Shown in pieces: positions 11,190-21,299 of a stretch of DNA of 64,000 nt. A program made the translations under genes and the position numbers. The stretch covers positions 77,099,927 through 77,163,926 of the forward strand of contig OY282495.1 of assembly GCA_958295605.1 (NCBI GenBank), written 5' to 3'. Source of the stretch: Ajuga chamaepitys. Its lineage: Eukaryota; Streptophyta; Magnoliopsida; Lamiales; Lamiaceae. Position 1 is the stretch's first letter, and every line of letters begins with the position of its first letter. The notes beneath the pieces are model-generated. The model searched no databases. It had not been told where the DNA came from and saw only the letters and a list, made by a program, of their open reading frames with translations.

Positions 11190-12051
11190 TTTTGTCCACT
11201 GAAATATAGCTACATATATTAACTTTAACTTTGTAGTGTTAAACTTAATTAGTGTTGCAAGTACTCTTTTGTCCCTGCATGCACGTCTATGTGCATTACT
11301 GCTTTTATTGAAAACATTTAATGTTTTTTCTTTTTTTTGTCTTGTTCTTGGAATTTTTAGGGCAACATTAGGTCTTACTTTGAATCATATATATAGCAAG
11401 TAAGATTCCGTTGGATGACAGAGGCTGTATGAAGTCGCATTGTTTGTTGTCAATGGTTCATCTATTCATCAGAATCTTGGCTATCAAAGCATTGTGACTG
11501 ACTCTCTTAGCTGTGACTGTCTGCACAACTAACAACAAATCTAAAAGCGCTTAAATACGCTCAACATCGCTTGTAGTTCAGCCCTAGCGACGAACATGTC
11601 CGACTAAGATCAGAGCATGTTCAAATTTCGGAGTTGCAAGACGATCTTTTAAATTACAAAATGAAAGTTCAAATCGGATTTACGATTAAGATGAAAATTA
11701 ATTGTTGCTAAGTTGGTAGAACATCTTGTAATTCAGTCAATTTATCAAGGTTCAATTTTCACTAATCCTACCCCAATCAGAATTGTTCAAAAAATTACGA
11801 TTAAGATTGCATATATCTGTTATTTTAATTAAAGCGTGATATGTTCAAATCATTTGTTAGTATTGGTACAACATGATGGCCCATACTGACTTAATATTCA
11901 TGGCCATTCAGAACCGCAAAATTGAGCAACAAGAAGAACAAACTTTAAGCCCATACCAGACGACCCTTTGCTTTGGCTCAGCCCCAGTGGACAAGATCCA
12001 AACCTGTATATGCCACATCTTTGTTGGACGGTCCTAATGGATTAAAACCGA
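11190..12051. other. Intergenic, no recognisable gene
   Basis: Unique-looking sequence. A pyrimidine-rich tract ending in TTTTTAG near 11360 looks like a 3' splice site, but the following frames are short and match nothing I know. Confidence 0.4.
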
Positions 12052-12264
12052 TACTTCCTCTGTCCCGACTTATTTTGCACAGTTGATCGAACACAAATGT
12101 TAAAAAAAAAAAAAAAAAATTGCTTTTACTTTGACTTTTTTAAAGATGAGGGTTGAGATCTTGAGGGTGAAAATTGTAGGAATTAGTTTCTATAGGGGAG
12201 TGCTAAATAAATCGAGACGAGCGAAACCGAAAAGTGTGCAAAATAAATCGGGATGAAGGAAGTA
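12052..12264. mobile_element. Stowaway-type MITE, copy 1
   Basis: Ends TACTTCCTCTGTCCC and GGGATGAAGGAAGTA form an inverted repeat with TA at both ends, as for Tc1/mariner MITEs of the CTCCCTCCGTCCC family. The body has a poly-A tract and the GTGTGCAAA block shared with copies at 12565 and 46824. Confidence 0.8.
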
Positions 12265-12564
12265 TTTATTAGGGTTAATATTATATTAGCCATTTTTATA
12301 ATGAAATATGATATTTTTATCCAGCCTTCTAAAGTTTATAAAATATTAACCACTTATCTTGAATATGCCCCAAAGTTATTCAGAGAAAAGTTAGAAATAT
12401 AAGTTAAGTTATCATTTTGATTATTTTTAATTGTTTGAACTATTTATGTATTTTATTATATATTTTGAGGGGGGAATTGGAGCCCAATATGTAACCTGCA
12501 CCATAAACGGATAAGACTATTCCCCTAGGAATACCTGAGTACAATGTACGGATTTTATGTAATA
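12265..12564. other. Spacer between two MITEs
   Basis: AT-rich 300 bp with no coding signal or repeat that I recognise. Confidence 0.4.
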
Positions 12565-12771
12565 TACTTCTTTCGTCCCGATCTAATTTGTGCACCTATT
12601 TCGGCGCGTATATTAAAAAAAAAACTATTTTTTTACTTTTTAGTTGACTTTTTTACAGGTGAAAATTGAGGGTGGAGATTTTAAGATTTCTTTTCATTTT
12701 GGGGGTGTGCAATATAGAGTGGGACGACCGAAAAAGGAAAGTGTGCAAATTAGGGCGGAACGGAGGGAGTA
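12565..12771. mobile_element. Stowaway-type MITE, copy 2
   Basis: Ends TACTTCTTTCGTCCCG and CGGAACGGAGGGAGTA. The body shares GGCGCGTATATTAA, GGGTGGAGATTTTAAG and GTGTGCAAATTAG with the third copy at 46824. It lies 120 bp beyond the stop codon of the DEFL gene. Confidence 0.85.
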
Positions 12772-12850
12772 TAAGTGTTGGTCATGTTTTAATTGCTCAC
12801 TCAATCAAATTGGAAAGTTGATAGTAATAAACTGGGAGAGCAGCAAAACG

Positions 12851-12886
12851 TATTTATTATTAGGTCACATTGAACAACGTTTATTC
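12851..12886 (-). terminator. Polyadenylation signals of the DEFL gene
   Basis: On the minus strand AATAAA occurs within 15 nt of the stop codon (around 12880-12886) and again near 12851-12857. Both are plausible plant near-upstream elements. Confidence 0.4.
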
Positions 12887-12891
12887 ATAAC

Positions 12892-13294
12892 TCAATGAAT
12901 ACTGATAGGAGATTGAGCTTGATATATTCGGCCATCACAGTCCCAGACGCAGGTACATGAAAATATAAATTTCTCTTTATCAAATCTCTCCTCACAAAGA
13001 GCTTTGATAAATAAATATGGTGGAAAATAGAGACCAGTTCTGCATATGTTGATGCATGATGCTGGATGATCCTCCTCACAGGTTGTGAAATCTATTGCCG
13101 TTTTGCATTCTCGACTTTCTACACTTCCGGACCATAAACCTGAAAATCGAGCACTTAAATATTATGCCAAAAAAACAGATGCTACAAAATTAAATTAATT
13201 TTTTTCCCTTAATCAAGTTAAGATATAGTTTCATGCCTGTTAGTAGAGCAAGCAGGACGAGGCCTGATGCCAAATGCTGCAGAAGATTTGCCAT
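12892..13294 (-). CDS. Defensin-like (DEFL) cysteine-rich secreted peptide, two exons
   Basis: Exon 1 is 13237-13294 and starts with ATG; it encodes MANLLQHLASGLVLLALLT, a short N-terminus then a hydrophobic signal-peptide core. Exon 2 is 12892-13139 and ends in TGA. The 97-nt intron 13140-13236 is phase 1, starts GC and ends AG after a TTTTCAG tract; joining is in frame. The mature part has eight cysteines spaced C-x8-C-x7-C-x3-C-x15-C-x12-C-x-C-x3-C. It includes the CxxxC (CINIC) and CxC (CTC) pairs that define the cysteine-stabilised alpha-beta fold of plant defensin-like proteins. An intron after the signal-peptide codons is usual for this family. A TATA box lies 47 bp upstream and AATAAA signals follow the stop. 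Likely secreted; roles in the family range from antimicrobial defence to pollen-pistil signalling, and I cannot choose. Total about 102 residues. No in-frame lesion is visible. Confidence 0.78.
13140..13236 (-). other. GC-AG intron of the DEFL gene
   Basis: Read on the minus strand, the donor is CTAACAG followed by GCATGA and the acceptor is GATTTTCAG. No usable GT lies in the reading frame before an in-frame TAA, so the GC donor is needed to keep the coding frame. GC-AG introns are a minor but spliceable class; the change could also be a mutation that weakens the gene. Confidence 0.65.
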
Positions 13295-13340
13295 GAATGA
13301 TTAACTCGAATGCTATGGGAACTAGGCCCTTAGAGTCTCT

Positions 13341-13350
13341 ATTTATATAG
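13341..13350 (-). promoter_or_regulatory. TATA box of the DEFL gene
   Basis: Minus strand reads CTATATAAAT 47 bp before the start codon, at a distance that leaves a short 5' leader. The LTR of the copia element begins 230 bp further upstream. Confidence 0.6.
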
Positions 13351-13579
13351 GCCAGTTTTTGTTAGTTTCTAAGAATACACACAAAATTTTAAATCATGCT
13401 GATGTTGTTAGTCTATTAATTAGGTAACTAAATGAATCAAATACTTGATTTTGCAAATAGTTACCTTATTTCATTCACTATAATAAAGAGGTCTTCTTGC
13501 TATATATATATTTGGGGTCACACTTGTGTCCAATAACATCACAAAACTTTTTACAAATTATTTGATGTCATTTTTAACT

Positions 13580-14341
13580 TGTTGGAAATTGACTTTAGAA
13601 GATTGATGTTGAACAATCTTTGAGTAATTTCAACTTTGGATCCCATTTGTTAAAAATGAAATTAAGTTGGAAAATCACGATCTACGTTTCGAGTAGAAGA
13701 ATTTGGTGGATTTATGTTCTCAAATCCAATTTCGGATGAATGAGAAATTAATGCCTAAAGATTGCAACTTAAACATGGAAAGTTAAAGAGTTTAAATAAA
13801 AATGTGGGAACTTGTCCCACATAGGAAATAAGAAGTAATTGGATACTCCTTATTAAGAGGAACACTTCATAAGGAGTTATCAAGTGTGCTCCTCCCTTAT
13901 GGTGGACCGTAGTAGGAATTTAGCCTTTGGCTAAATGGGACCCCATGATGGTGTTTTGCACCATCTGAGCCCGGGCGCACACGTCACACTTGTCGCATTA
14001 AGTCGCAAGGCCGAACGGTCCGGACAGGTGGCTCGGAGCTAGAGGAGCCTTAAAATTTTGGCTGAATGGTCCAGATTGGTGGCTCGTAGTTCACGATGGT
14101 TCGGGTTCTAGTTCGATGACGTGGCACACCAGCAAGGTAGAACAAGGACGCACTGTTATGCTGTAAACCCAAGGCTAAAAGTCATTGTATCTTGGGGACG
14201 ATTGGGGATGATTGTCGAAGATCGAGAGCACTTGAATTCGGGACAATATCGTCTTACGGATAACGAGTCCAACTCGTGCCTCGACTTTACAAATAGTTTC
14301 ATTAAGTCTATCTTTTAAGTACACCATACCGAAATCCGACA
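13580..14341 (+). repeat. 5' LTR (762 bp), lacking its promoter segment
   Basis: Aligns with the 3' LTR for the first 570 bp, up to AACAAGGACG at 14150. It then lacks about 350 bp present at 19277-19640 of the 3' LTR and resumes at AAGGCTAAAAG. The missing part includes the TATA-like CTATAAA. Confidence 0.88.
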
Positions 14342-14371
14342 GTGTAAGACAATATTTCGTGTATTTGGAAG

Positions 14372-14941
14372 ATGTCGACTAGCACTATTGCTATAGTACC
14401 TGTTCACGACGAAAGACTGGAAAAATTTGACGGAAGTGCCTTTAAGTGTTGGCAATAGAAAATGCTTGTCTACCTAATGACGCTCAACCTGGTTCGCTTT
14501 CTCAAAGAAGATGCTCCCACCGTAGATGAAAACAAAAAAGACGAGCAAAAGAGAACGACGTTGGACCCATGGAATCATAGTGATTTTTTGTGTCGCAACT
14601 ACATCCTCAACGGTCTCGATGACTCCCTCTACAACGTCTACGCAGTTATGAAAACTGCAAAAGAACTGTGGGAATCTTTGGGGAAGAAGTAAAAGAGCGA
14701 AGATGCCGGGATGAAGAAGTTCATCATCGAACCATTCTTGGACTTCAAAATGATGGACTCCAAGACGGTCTTGGATCAGGTCCGAGAGTTGCAGTTGATC
14801 CTGTATGACATTCATGCTGAAGGCATGTAACTGAGTGAATCCTCTCAAGTAGTTGCTATGATCGAGAAGCTACCGCATCTGTGGAAGGATTTCAAGAACT
14901 ACCTCAAGCACAAGCGTAAGGAAATGGGGCTTAGGACCTGA
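14372..14941 (+). pseudogene. Copia gag (UBN2-type), broken
   Basis: The start MSTSTIAIVPVHDERLEKFD is the common opening of this gag group, followed by FLCRNYILNGLDDSLYNVY and TAKELWESLGKK. In-frame stops occur at 14456-14458 and around 14690 and 14828. The C-terminal segment (VAMIEKLPHLWKDFKNYLKH) reads on to 14941, but the downstream zinc knuckle is unrecognisable. The product would be the capsid protein of the element. Confidence 0.85.
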
Positions 14942-15227
14942 TCATGAGACTAAGTATCGAGAAAGACAACCGAAAGTCTGAAGTTAAGAGCGGAAGGTCG
15001 AATATAGAGGCAAGAGAAAACTTGGCCGAGTCCACCACTAGCAAGTAGTGGAAGCGGTCAAGTTAGAAGCGGAAACAGGAGCCAAAGTCTAAAAAGATAA
15101 TCGGCAACCAAAGAAGGACAATCGAAGTCAGGCTCATTTAACCGAAGACATGATGTCACCACTGGACATGTGTGGTTTACAATTAGTTGTTGTTGTATTT
15201 GAAGTCAATTTGATGGATAATCCAATG

Positions 15228-15480
15228 GATGGTTCGTGGACACCGGAGCTACGCGCCACATTTTCTCGGACAAGGAAATGTTCTCAAGCTACATGCCAAT
15301 TACCAACATAGTAGGATTGTGAAGAGTGGTGCTGATAATGACTTCGGGGAAGGAGCTGATGCTTGTGGATGTGTTGCATATCCCAGACATTCACAAGAAC
15401 TTAGTATCTGGCTCCCTGTTGAACAAAGTCGGGTTTAGAGTAGTGTTTGAGGCTGACAAGTTTTACTGACCAAGAATGGT
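15228..15480 (+). pseudogene. Copia protease fragment
   Basis: One frame gives FVDTGATRHIFSDKEMFSSY, with the DTG catalytic triplet of an aspartic protease, then reaches a TGA near 15320. Pieces such as VDVLHIPDIHKNLVSGSLLN continue after a frame change. Only remnants remain. Confidence 0.75.
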
Positions 15481-15522
15481 TAATTTATAGGAAAGGGCTA
15501 CCTAGAGAAGGGGCTCTTTAAG

Positions 15523-16260
15523 ATGAACGTAATGACTGTACAACGAGAGGTTAAGCACGATATTAATAAAGTTATTAATTCTTCTTACTTGGTTGAGTGT
15601 TCTAGTTTATGGCATGATATATTAAGACAAGTAAATTTGATCAAACTAAAAAGACTAGTTAATTTGAATTTACTTCCAATGATGGAATTTGGTTCACACC
15701 AAAAGTGTGAAGTATGTGTAGAGGCAAAAATGGCCAAAGCACCATTTCTCTCAGTGGAGAGAAGCACTTCGCCTCTAGTGTTGATCCATACTGATATATG
15801 TGATCGAATAAATGTGCAAACTAGAGGTGGGAAAAAGTATTTCATTACTTTTATTGATGTTGCACAAGATACTATTATGTATATCTTTTGACTGACAAAG
15901 ACAAAGCTTTTGAGGCCTACAAAATTTATAAGAGCAAAGTTGAGTATCAACTTAGCTTAAGAATCAAGATGATTCGAAGTGACAGAGGGGGAGAATATGT
16001 GGCTCCATTTGAAGAGTTCTGCAAAGAATATGGAATTATTGATCAAACAAATGCCCCGTACTCACCTCAGTCAAACGGCGTTGCTGAATGCAAGAATAGA
16101 ACTCTTAAGGAGATGAGGAATTCTATGTTGATCAGTTTAGGGCTACCCCGGAACATGTGGAGGGAAGCTATCTTTTCAGCCAATTGCATTCTCAATATAT
16201 TCCCACATAAGAAAAGGAATCTGACTCCATATGAATTATGAAAAGGAAGGAAGCCTTCCT
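15523..16260 (+). pseudogene. Copia integrase, frameshifted
   Basis: The gag-pre-integrase part is 15523-15891 (LVNLNLLPMMEF, CEVCVEAKMAKAPF, then HTDICDRINVQTRGGKKYF with the first acidic residue). A frame change near 15890 leads to the core (MIRSDRGGEYVAPFEEFCKE with the second aspartate; NGVAECKNRTLKEM with the glutamate). All three acidic positions are present, but the frame is broken and a TGA lies near 16239. Confidence 0.88.
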
Positions 16261-16525
16261 ACAGTTACCTTAAAGTGTAGAGGTCCCTAGCCAAGGTCGA
16301 AGTACCTAAACCTAAACAAGTTTGGATAGGACCTAAGACTGTTGATTGTACTTTCATTGGATATGCAAAAAACAATAATGCATATAGACTCTTAGTGCAC
16401 AAGTCAAAAATTCTGAACATAAATGTAGGGATGATTATAGAGTCGAGGAATGCAAAATTCTTTGAAAACATCTTTCTAGAAAGGAAAGAAAAGAGACAAG
16501 TCCTGAACAGAGGGTTTTTGAGGTT

Positions 16526-17400
16526 GTGAAGAGTTCTCTTCAAGAAGAAGAAGAGGAACCGAGGCGCAACAAAAGGACAAAAGTAGCTAAGACCTTCGGT
16601 CCAAATTTTCTAACTTATATGTTAGATAATGAACCCAGGACAATTCAAGAGGCATTGTCAAGTCCAGATGCTCGTCTCTGGAAAGAAGCTATGAATAACG
16701 AAATTGAGTCCATCATGCAAAATCATACTTGGGAGATAGTTGATCTTCCACCGGGGTGCAAGCCTTTGGAATGCAAATGGATCCTTAAAAGGAAGTATAA
16801 AGTTGATGGGTCAATAGACAAGTATAAGGCTCGCCTGGTAGCAAAGGGCTTTAGACAAAAGGAAGGATATGGTTTCTTCGACACATATTCACCCATTACA
16901 AGGATTACGTCCATAAAGGTTCTCATTGTTATTGCTGCATTGCATAACCTTGAGATACACCATATGGATGTGAAAACTGCCTTCCTAAACAGGGAATTGG
17001 AAGAGGAGATATACATGGAACAACCTGAAGGGGTTGTTTCCCCTGGACAAGAACGTAAAGTATGCAGACTGGTGAATTCACTATACGGGCATAAGCAAGT
17101 GCCGAAATAGTGACAAGAGAAATTCGATAAAACTATGCTATCAAATGGCTTCAAGATCAATAAGTGTGATAAATGTGTTTACATTAAAGGCATACCCGAT
17201 GAGTACATGACTATTTGTCTATATGTAGACGACATGCTGATCATGGGAGGCAATCACGAAGTAATCATGAAAACTAAGAACATGCTGAAAAGTCGGTTCA
17301 ACATGAAGGATATGGGGTTGGTCAATGTGATAATAGGGATAAAGATCTTTAGGACACCCGAGGGAATTATCTTGACATAATCTCACTATGTGGAGAAAAA
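16526..17400 (+). pseudogene. Copia reverse transcriptase
   Basis: Two open pieces, 16526-17110 and 17135-17380. The first carries WKEAMNNEIESIM, CKWILKRKYKVDG, ARLVAKGFRQKEGYGFFDTY, HMDVKTAFLN and EEIYMEQPEG. The second carries the catalytic YVDDML at about 17220 and SRFNMKDMG. They are separated by a TAG at about 17108-17110. Confidence 0.9.
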
Positions 17401-17499
17401 GTACTCAAGAAAGTTAAAGCTTTCAATCTTCCTCCAGCGAAGACACCTGTGGATGTAAATCTACATTTGGTCAAGAATAAAGGAGAACCCGTATCCTAG

Positions 17500-18170
17500 C
17501 TAGGGTATGCTTGAGTGATAGGTAGCCTGATGTACCTAGCGAACTACACTCGTCCTGATATAGCATACTCAGTTAGCAAACTTAGTAGATTCACGAGTAA
17601 TCCAGGTGATGATCACTAGGTAGCATTAAAATGAGTACTAAGGTATTTAAAGTATACCTTAAACTATGGCATAGTTTACTCAAGATATCCAACTATGTTA
17701 GAGAGATACAGCGATGCGAATTGCATATCAGACAATAACGACTCCAAGTCTACCAGTGGTTACGTGTTCACCATAGGTGGAGGAGCGGTGTCATGGAAAT
17801 CCTCCATACAGACGTGTATAGCTTGACAAGGCCCGCGAGGAAGCCGAATGGCTTAGGAATTTTCTAGAGGATGTTTCTTGTTGGAACAAACCGGTGCCCC
17901 TAATAATGATACACAGTATGACAGCTATTGGGAAGGCACAAAGTTGCATGTTCAATGGTAAGTCTCGACACATTCGTCGAAGACATAACACCGTCAGACA
18001 ACTCATCTCTAGTGGAATAATGGTATTGACTATGTAAGGTCAAAGGAAAATATAGTGGATCCGTTAACGAAAGGCATCGCTAGAGAGCTTTTGTACAATA
18101 CAGTAAGGGAAATGGGGTTAAAAACCCACACACCAAGACCGGGCATAGTTGTAACTCAACCATGATGAGT
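17500..18170 (+). pseudogene. Copia RNase H and pol C-terminus
   Basis: GSLMYLANYTRPDIAYSVSKLSRF, then YSDANCISDNNDSKSTSGYVF and VDPLTKGIAREL mark the connection and RNase H region. At least six stop codons and frame changes interrupt it. Confidence 0.8.
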
Positions 18171-18691
18171 GAAGATCTCACGAACATGGTTCAATGAGAC
18201 AACTAAGCTTTGACCGGGTCATTTGTACACTTGGAACTATACTAAGTTTCCTTTCTTGCAATTGCCTGAATGCTTTCCTGATGACGTGTGGTAAGGCAAA
18301 GCAACTACACTTTTAATGACTCCTGTATCAAAAGTGGTGGGGTATTTCAGGCTACCCCTGGATAAAGTCCTAAAAGGAGGTCACCTATATAAGTGAGAAG
18401 TGAGGCCGCTTCACATTGAACACTTAAGAATATGGTCCACAGCGCTTAACGGACACAACGTGAGAATAAAAAGATATCAGAATTGTCATTGTGTGAATGT
18501 TATTGTCTTGGTGGACACAAGCAGCTAGTTCAAGACATCGCATTCACTTAGCCGCGAGTACATCGGATAGCATCTCATTAGGGAAGGTTCAAAGTCGAAG
18601 GCTACCTATCCCGATGCAATGACGGTTCGTCAGGACTTTCTTGTGTGTCAAGCCTTAGGTGCATGCATTATCTGTCATTTATGTGGGGGAT

Positions 18692-19816
18692 TGTTGGAAA
18701 TTGGCTTTGGAAGATTGGTGTTGACAAATATTTGAGCAATTTCAACTTTAGATTCCAATAGTTAAAAATGGAATTAAGTTGCAGAATCATGATCTGCGTT
18801 TCGAGTGGATGAATTAGGTGTATTTATGTTCTCAAATCTAATTTTGGATGAATGAGAAATTAAAACCTAAAGATTGCAACTTAAACATGGAAAGATGAAG
18901 AGTTTAAATAGAAATGTGGGAACTTGTTCCACATAGGAAAGAAGGAGTAATTAGAAACTCCTTATTAAGAGGAGCACTTGATAAGGAGTTATCAAGTGTG
19001 CTCTCTTATGGTGGACCCTAGAGAAATTTTAGGCTTTGGCTAAATAGGCCGGAGGATGGTGCTTCGCACTATCCGAGCCCGAGCCCGCGTGCGCGTCGCA
19101 CATGTTGCATTGAGTCGCTTTAGAGGCGCACTTTACACTTCGCACGTAGCATCCTCGCGAGGAGCCAGAGGAGCCTTAAAGTTTTGGCCGAATGGCCCAG
19201 ACAGGTGACTCGTGGTTGACGATGGTTCGGGTTCGAGTTTGGTGATGTGGCACATCAGCGAGGCGGAACAGGGACGTATCGGGTCGGGTCGGTCAACCCG
19301 CCAGCGACCATCCCGGATCAAGTGGGGAGCACGAATCCAAGAATCGGTGCGACCTATCGCTCGACGAGGCACGAGTCCATCAGCGGGTGTGATCGTCCAG
19401 CGAACGGGTGGGCCTAGGTCCGAACCGGTTTGGGCTATGCCGGACTGATGCCACCTAGGGTCAAAAGGTGTCTTCCCGAAAAGGCACCACAACTCTTCAG
19501 AAACTATAAAATTGACCCCAAAATTTGTATTTCATTTCACTCCAACAATTGCATCTGCATATTCATTCTAGTTCTCTAGCCTTCCCAATTTTCTAAATAA
19601 GAAAGTTCTGAGTGTCAAGTAGTTCGCCAAAAGTTTTGGTTTTGTTGTGCCGCGATCCGAAGGCTAAAAGTGTATCTTGGGGACGATTATCGAGGACCGA
19701 GAGCACTTAAATTCGGGGCAATAGCGTCTTATGGATAGAGAGTCCAACTTGTGCCTCGAATTTAGAAACAGTTTCATCAAGTCTATCTTTCAAGTACACC
19801 ACACTGATATCCTACA
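18692..19816 (+). repeat. 3' LTR (1125 bp)
   Basis: Begins TGTTGGAAATTGGC right after the polypurine tract TGTGGGGGAT (18683-18692) and ends ATATCCTACA. A TATA-like CTATAAA lies at 19504-19510. This LTR keeps the promoter segment that the 5' LTR has lost. Confidence 0.9.
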
Positions 19817-19821
19817 TAACT

Positions 19822-20148
19822 TCTTTAAGAGACAACTAATCGTTTAAAAAAAATATTTATTTCGCATTTTAGACCACTTTCATCGTCTCAAATAATATTA
19901 TTTGCATCCGGATTACTGAGATTACTAATTAATGATGGTATACTATATTTGATAATGTAGTGGTGAAAAATATTCAATATTTAAGTAAAGTTTTTGTGGT
20001 CTCACAAGACCAAAACGCCATCTTAAATGCCATTCTTCTCATAATGATCATAATATCAAATTAATAAAAATTAGATGTGCTATTAACAAACAGTCACAAT
20101 AGTAAAAAAATATTTTATCTATAATATATATATATATACATATATCTA

Positions 20149-20189
<41 letters not shown>

Positions 20190-20729
20190 TAAATGACATT
20201 TCAATGTATTATGAAGATTTGCTTGACCTCAGCCAAGACAGGTTTTAAGGTTGATGGAGTCATTGGAGAGAGCACCAAAATGTTACGAGTTCAAATTCTT
20301 TTATCATTCCCTCTTTTGTAGAGATGTAGTGTTGTTTGTGTCTTGAGGTCAAGATTCATCCAATGTGTATATGGGGTTTGCAAATTCGTTATCCTAGGGA
20401 AAACTAAAGTTATTACTCCCTACACTACGCTATACGAGCTAATTTCTAAATGTAATTTTTTGTGAATTAGATAAAATATAAAATTTTCTAAAAAAAAAAT
20501 TCTCTGTTATACGAATTTTTTTTCGACGTTGATTTTGACTTATTAATTCAATTGCAACTTATTTTTCAAACAAAAAGTATTTAATTTTTTTTGTTTGACT
20601 AAGAAAAGAAAGATTTGACTTTTGAAATAAGGCCCTTATTTAAAATGGAATGAACATATTGGGTTAATATCTAGTTAATATTGAAGGCTGATAATATTAT
20701 GTCTTTAATATAACATTTATGTAAATTTT
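19822..20729. other. Intergenic AT-rich stretch with TA microsatellite
   Basis: No gene seen. A (TA)n microsatellite with short TATC interruptions occupies 20121-20185. The rest is low-complexity AT-rich sequence. Confidence 0.6.
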
Positions 20730-21299
20730 GGGTTAATTGCAAAATAATTCACCAAATTTGTCTCCATTCTCATTTACAGCATGAACTAAAAAAGTTAATT
20801 CATCAATTTAATATTTTTTTGCAAATTGGTACATCTGGCTCAAAATCAGGCTCTAATTGCTGGTGTGGAGCCCGATTGCTAAGTTGGCGCAATTTGTGAC
20901 ATGTCAAAAATAGGAAAAAGAAAAAATAAATCAAGCTACACCCTAGCTCTTAATACATAATTAAAACTCTTAATTGAGTTAGTTTTCTTCTCCTCCAATA
21001 ACCACATCAATTTCTTCTCTAAAATAACTACAGTTCAGATCTTGTAAAATTAATTGATTCCTCCCCAAATATTATGTCTCTTTCTTCTTCGCTTTACTCC
21101 GTATGCTGTTGAATTTGACGTTCATCTCGTCAGAGAATCTGATTCACAAAGAAAATTAAGCTTATAAATGGAGTTCTATACACCAAAGGAAATGGTAAGA
21201 TAAGATCGGATCCTTGAATTTCAATCTCGCAATTGAAATGCAATACTTGATAGTTCAATTATTTTGCACAAAAGATAGTCAGTACAGATTACCAAACTT

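Larger units (their letters stand above)
13580..19816 (+). mobile_element. Complete Ty1/copia retrotransposon, decayed (6237 bp)
   Basis: Two LTRs (13580-14341 and 18692-19816) both start TGTTGGAAATTG and end in a CA dinucleotide. The 5-bp duplication TAACT flanks the element at 13575-13579 and 19817-19821, which fixes both ends. Internal order is gag, protease, integrase, RT, RNase H. The coding region is full of stops and frameshifts, and the two LTRs differ at many sites and by about 350 bp of indel. The insertion is therefore old. Confidence 0.95.

Noticed and set aside
12885..13079. 64-codon minus-strand open frame
   Set aside because: It overlaps the cysteine-rich DEFL exon in a different frame and has no family features; the spliced frame explains the region better.
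15229..15438. 69-codon open frame beside the copia protease
   Set aside because: Another frame over the same bases gives the protease motif FVDTGATRH, so this is an out-of-frame shadow.
19133..19492. 119- and 78-codon open frames on both strands in a GC-rich stretch
   Set aside because: Both lie inside the copia 3' LTR; GC-rich LTR sequence gives long frames by chance.
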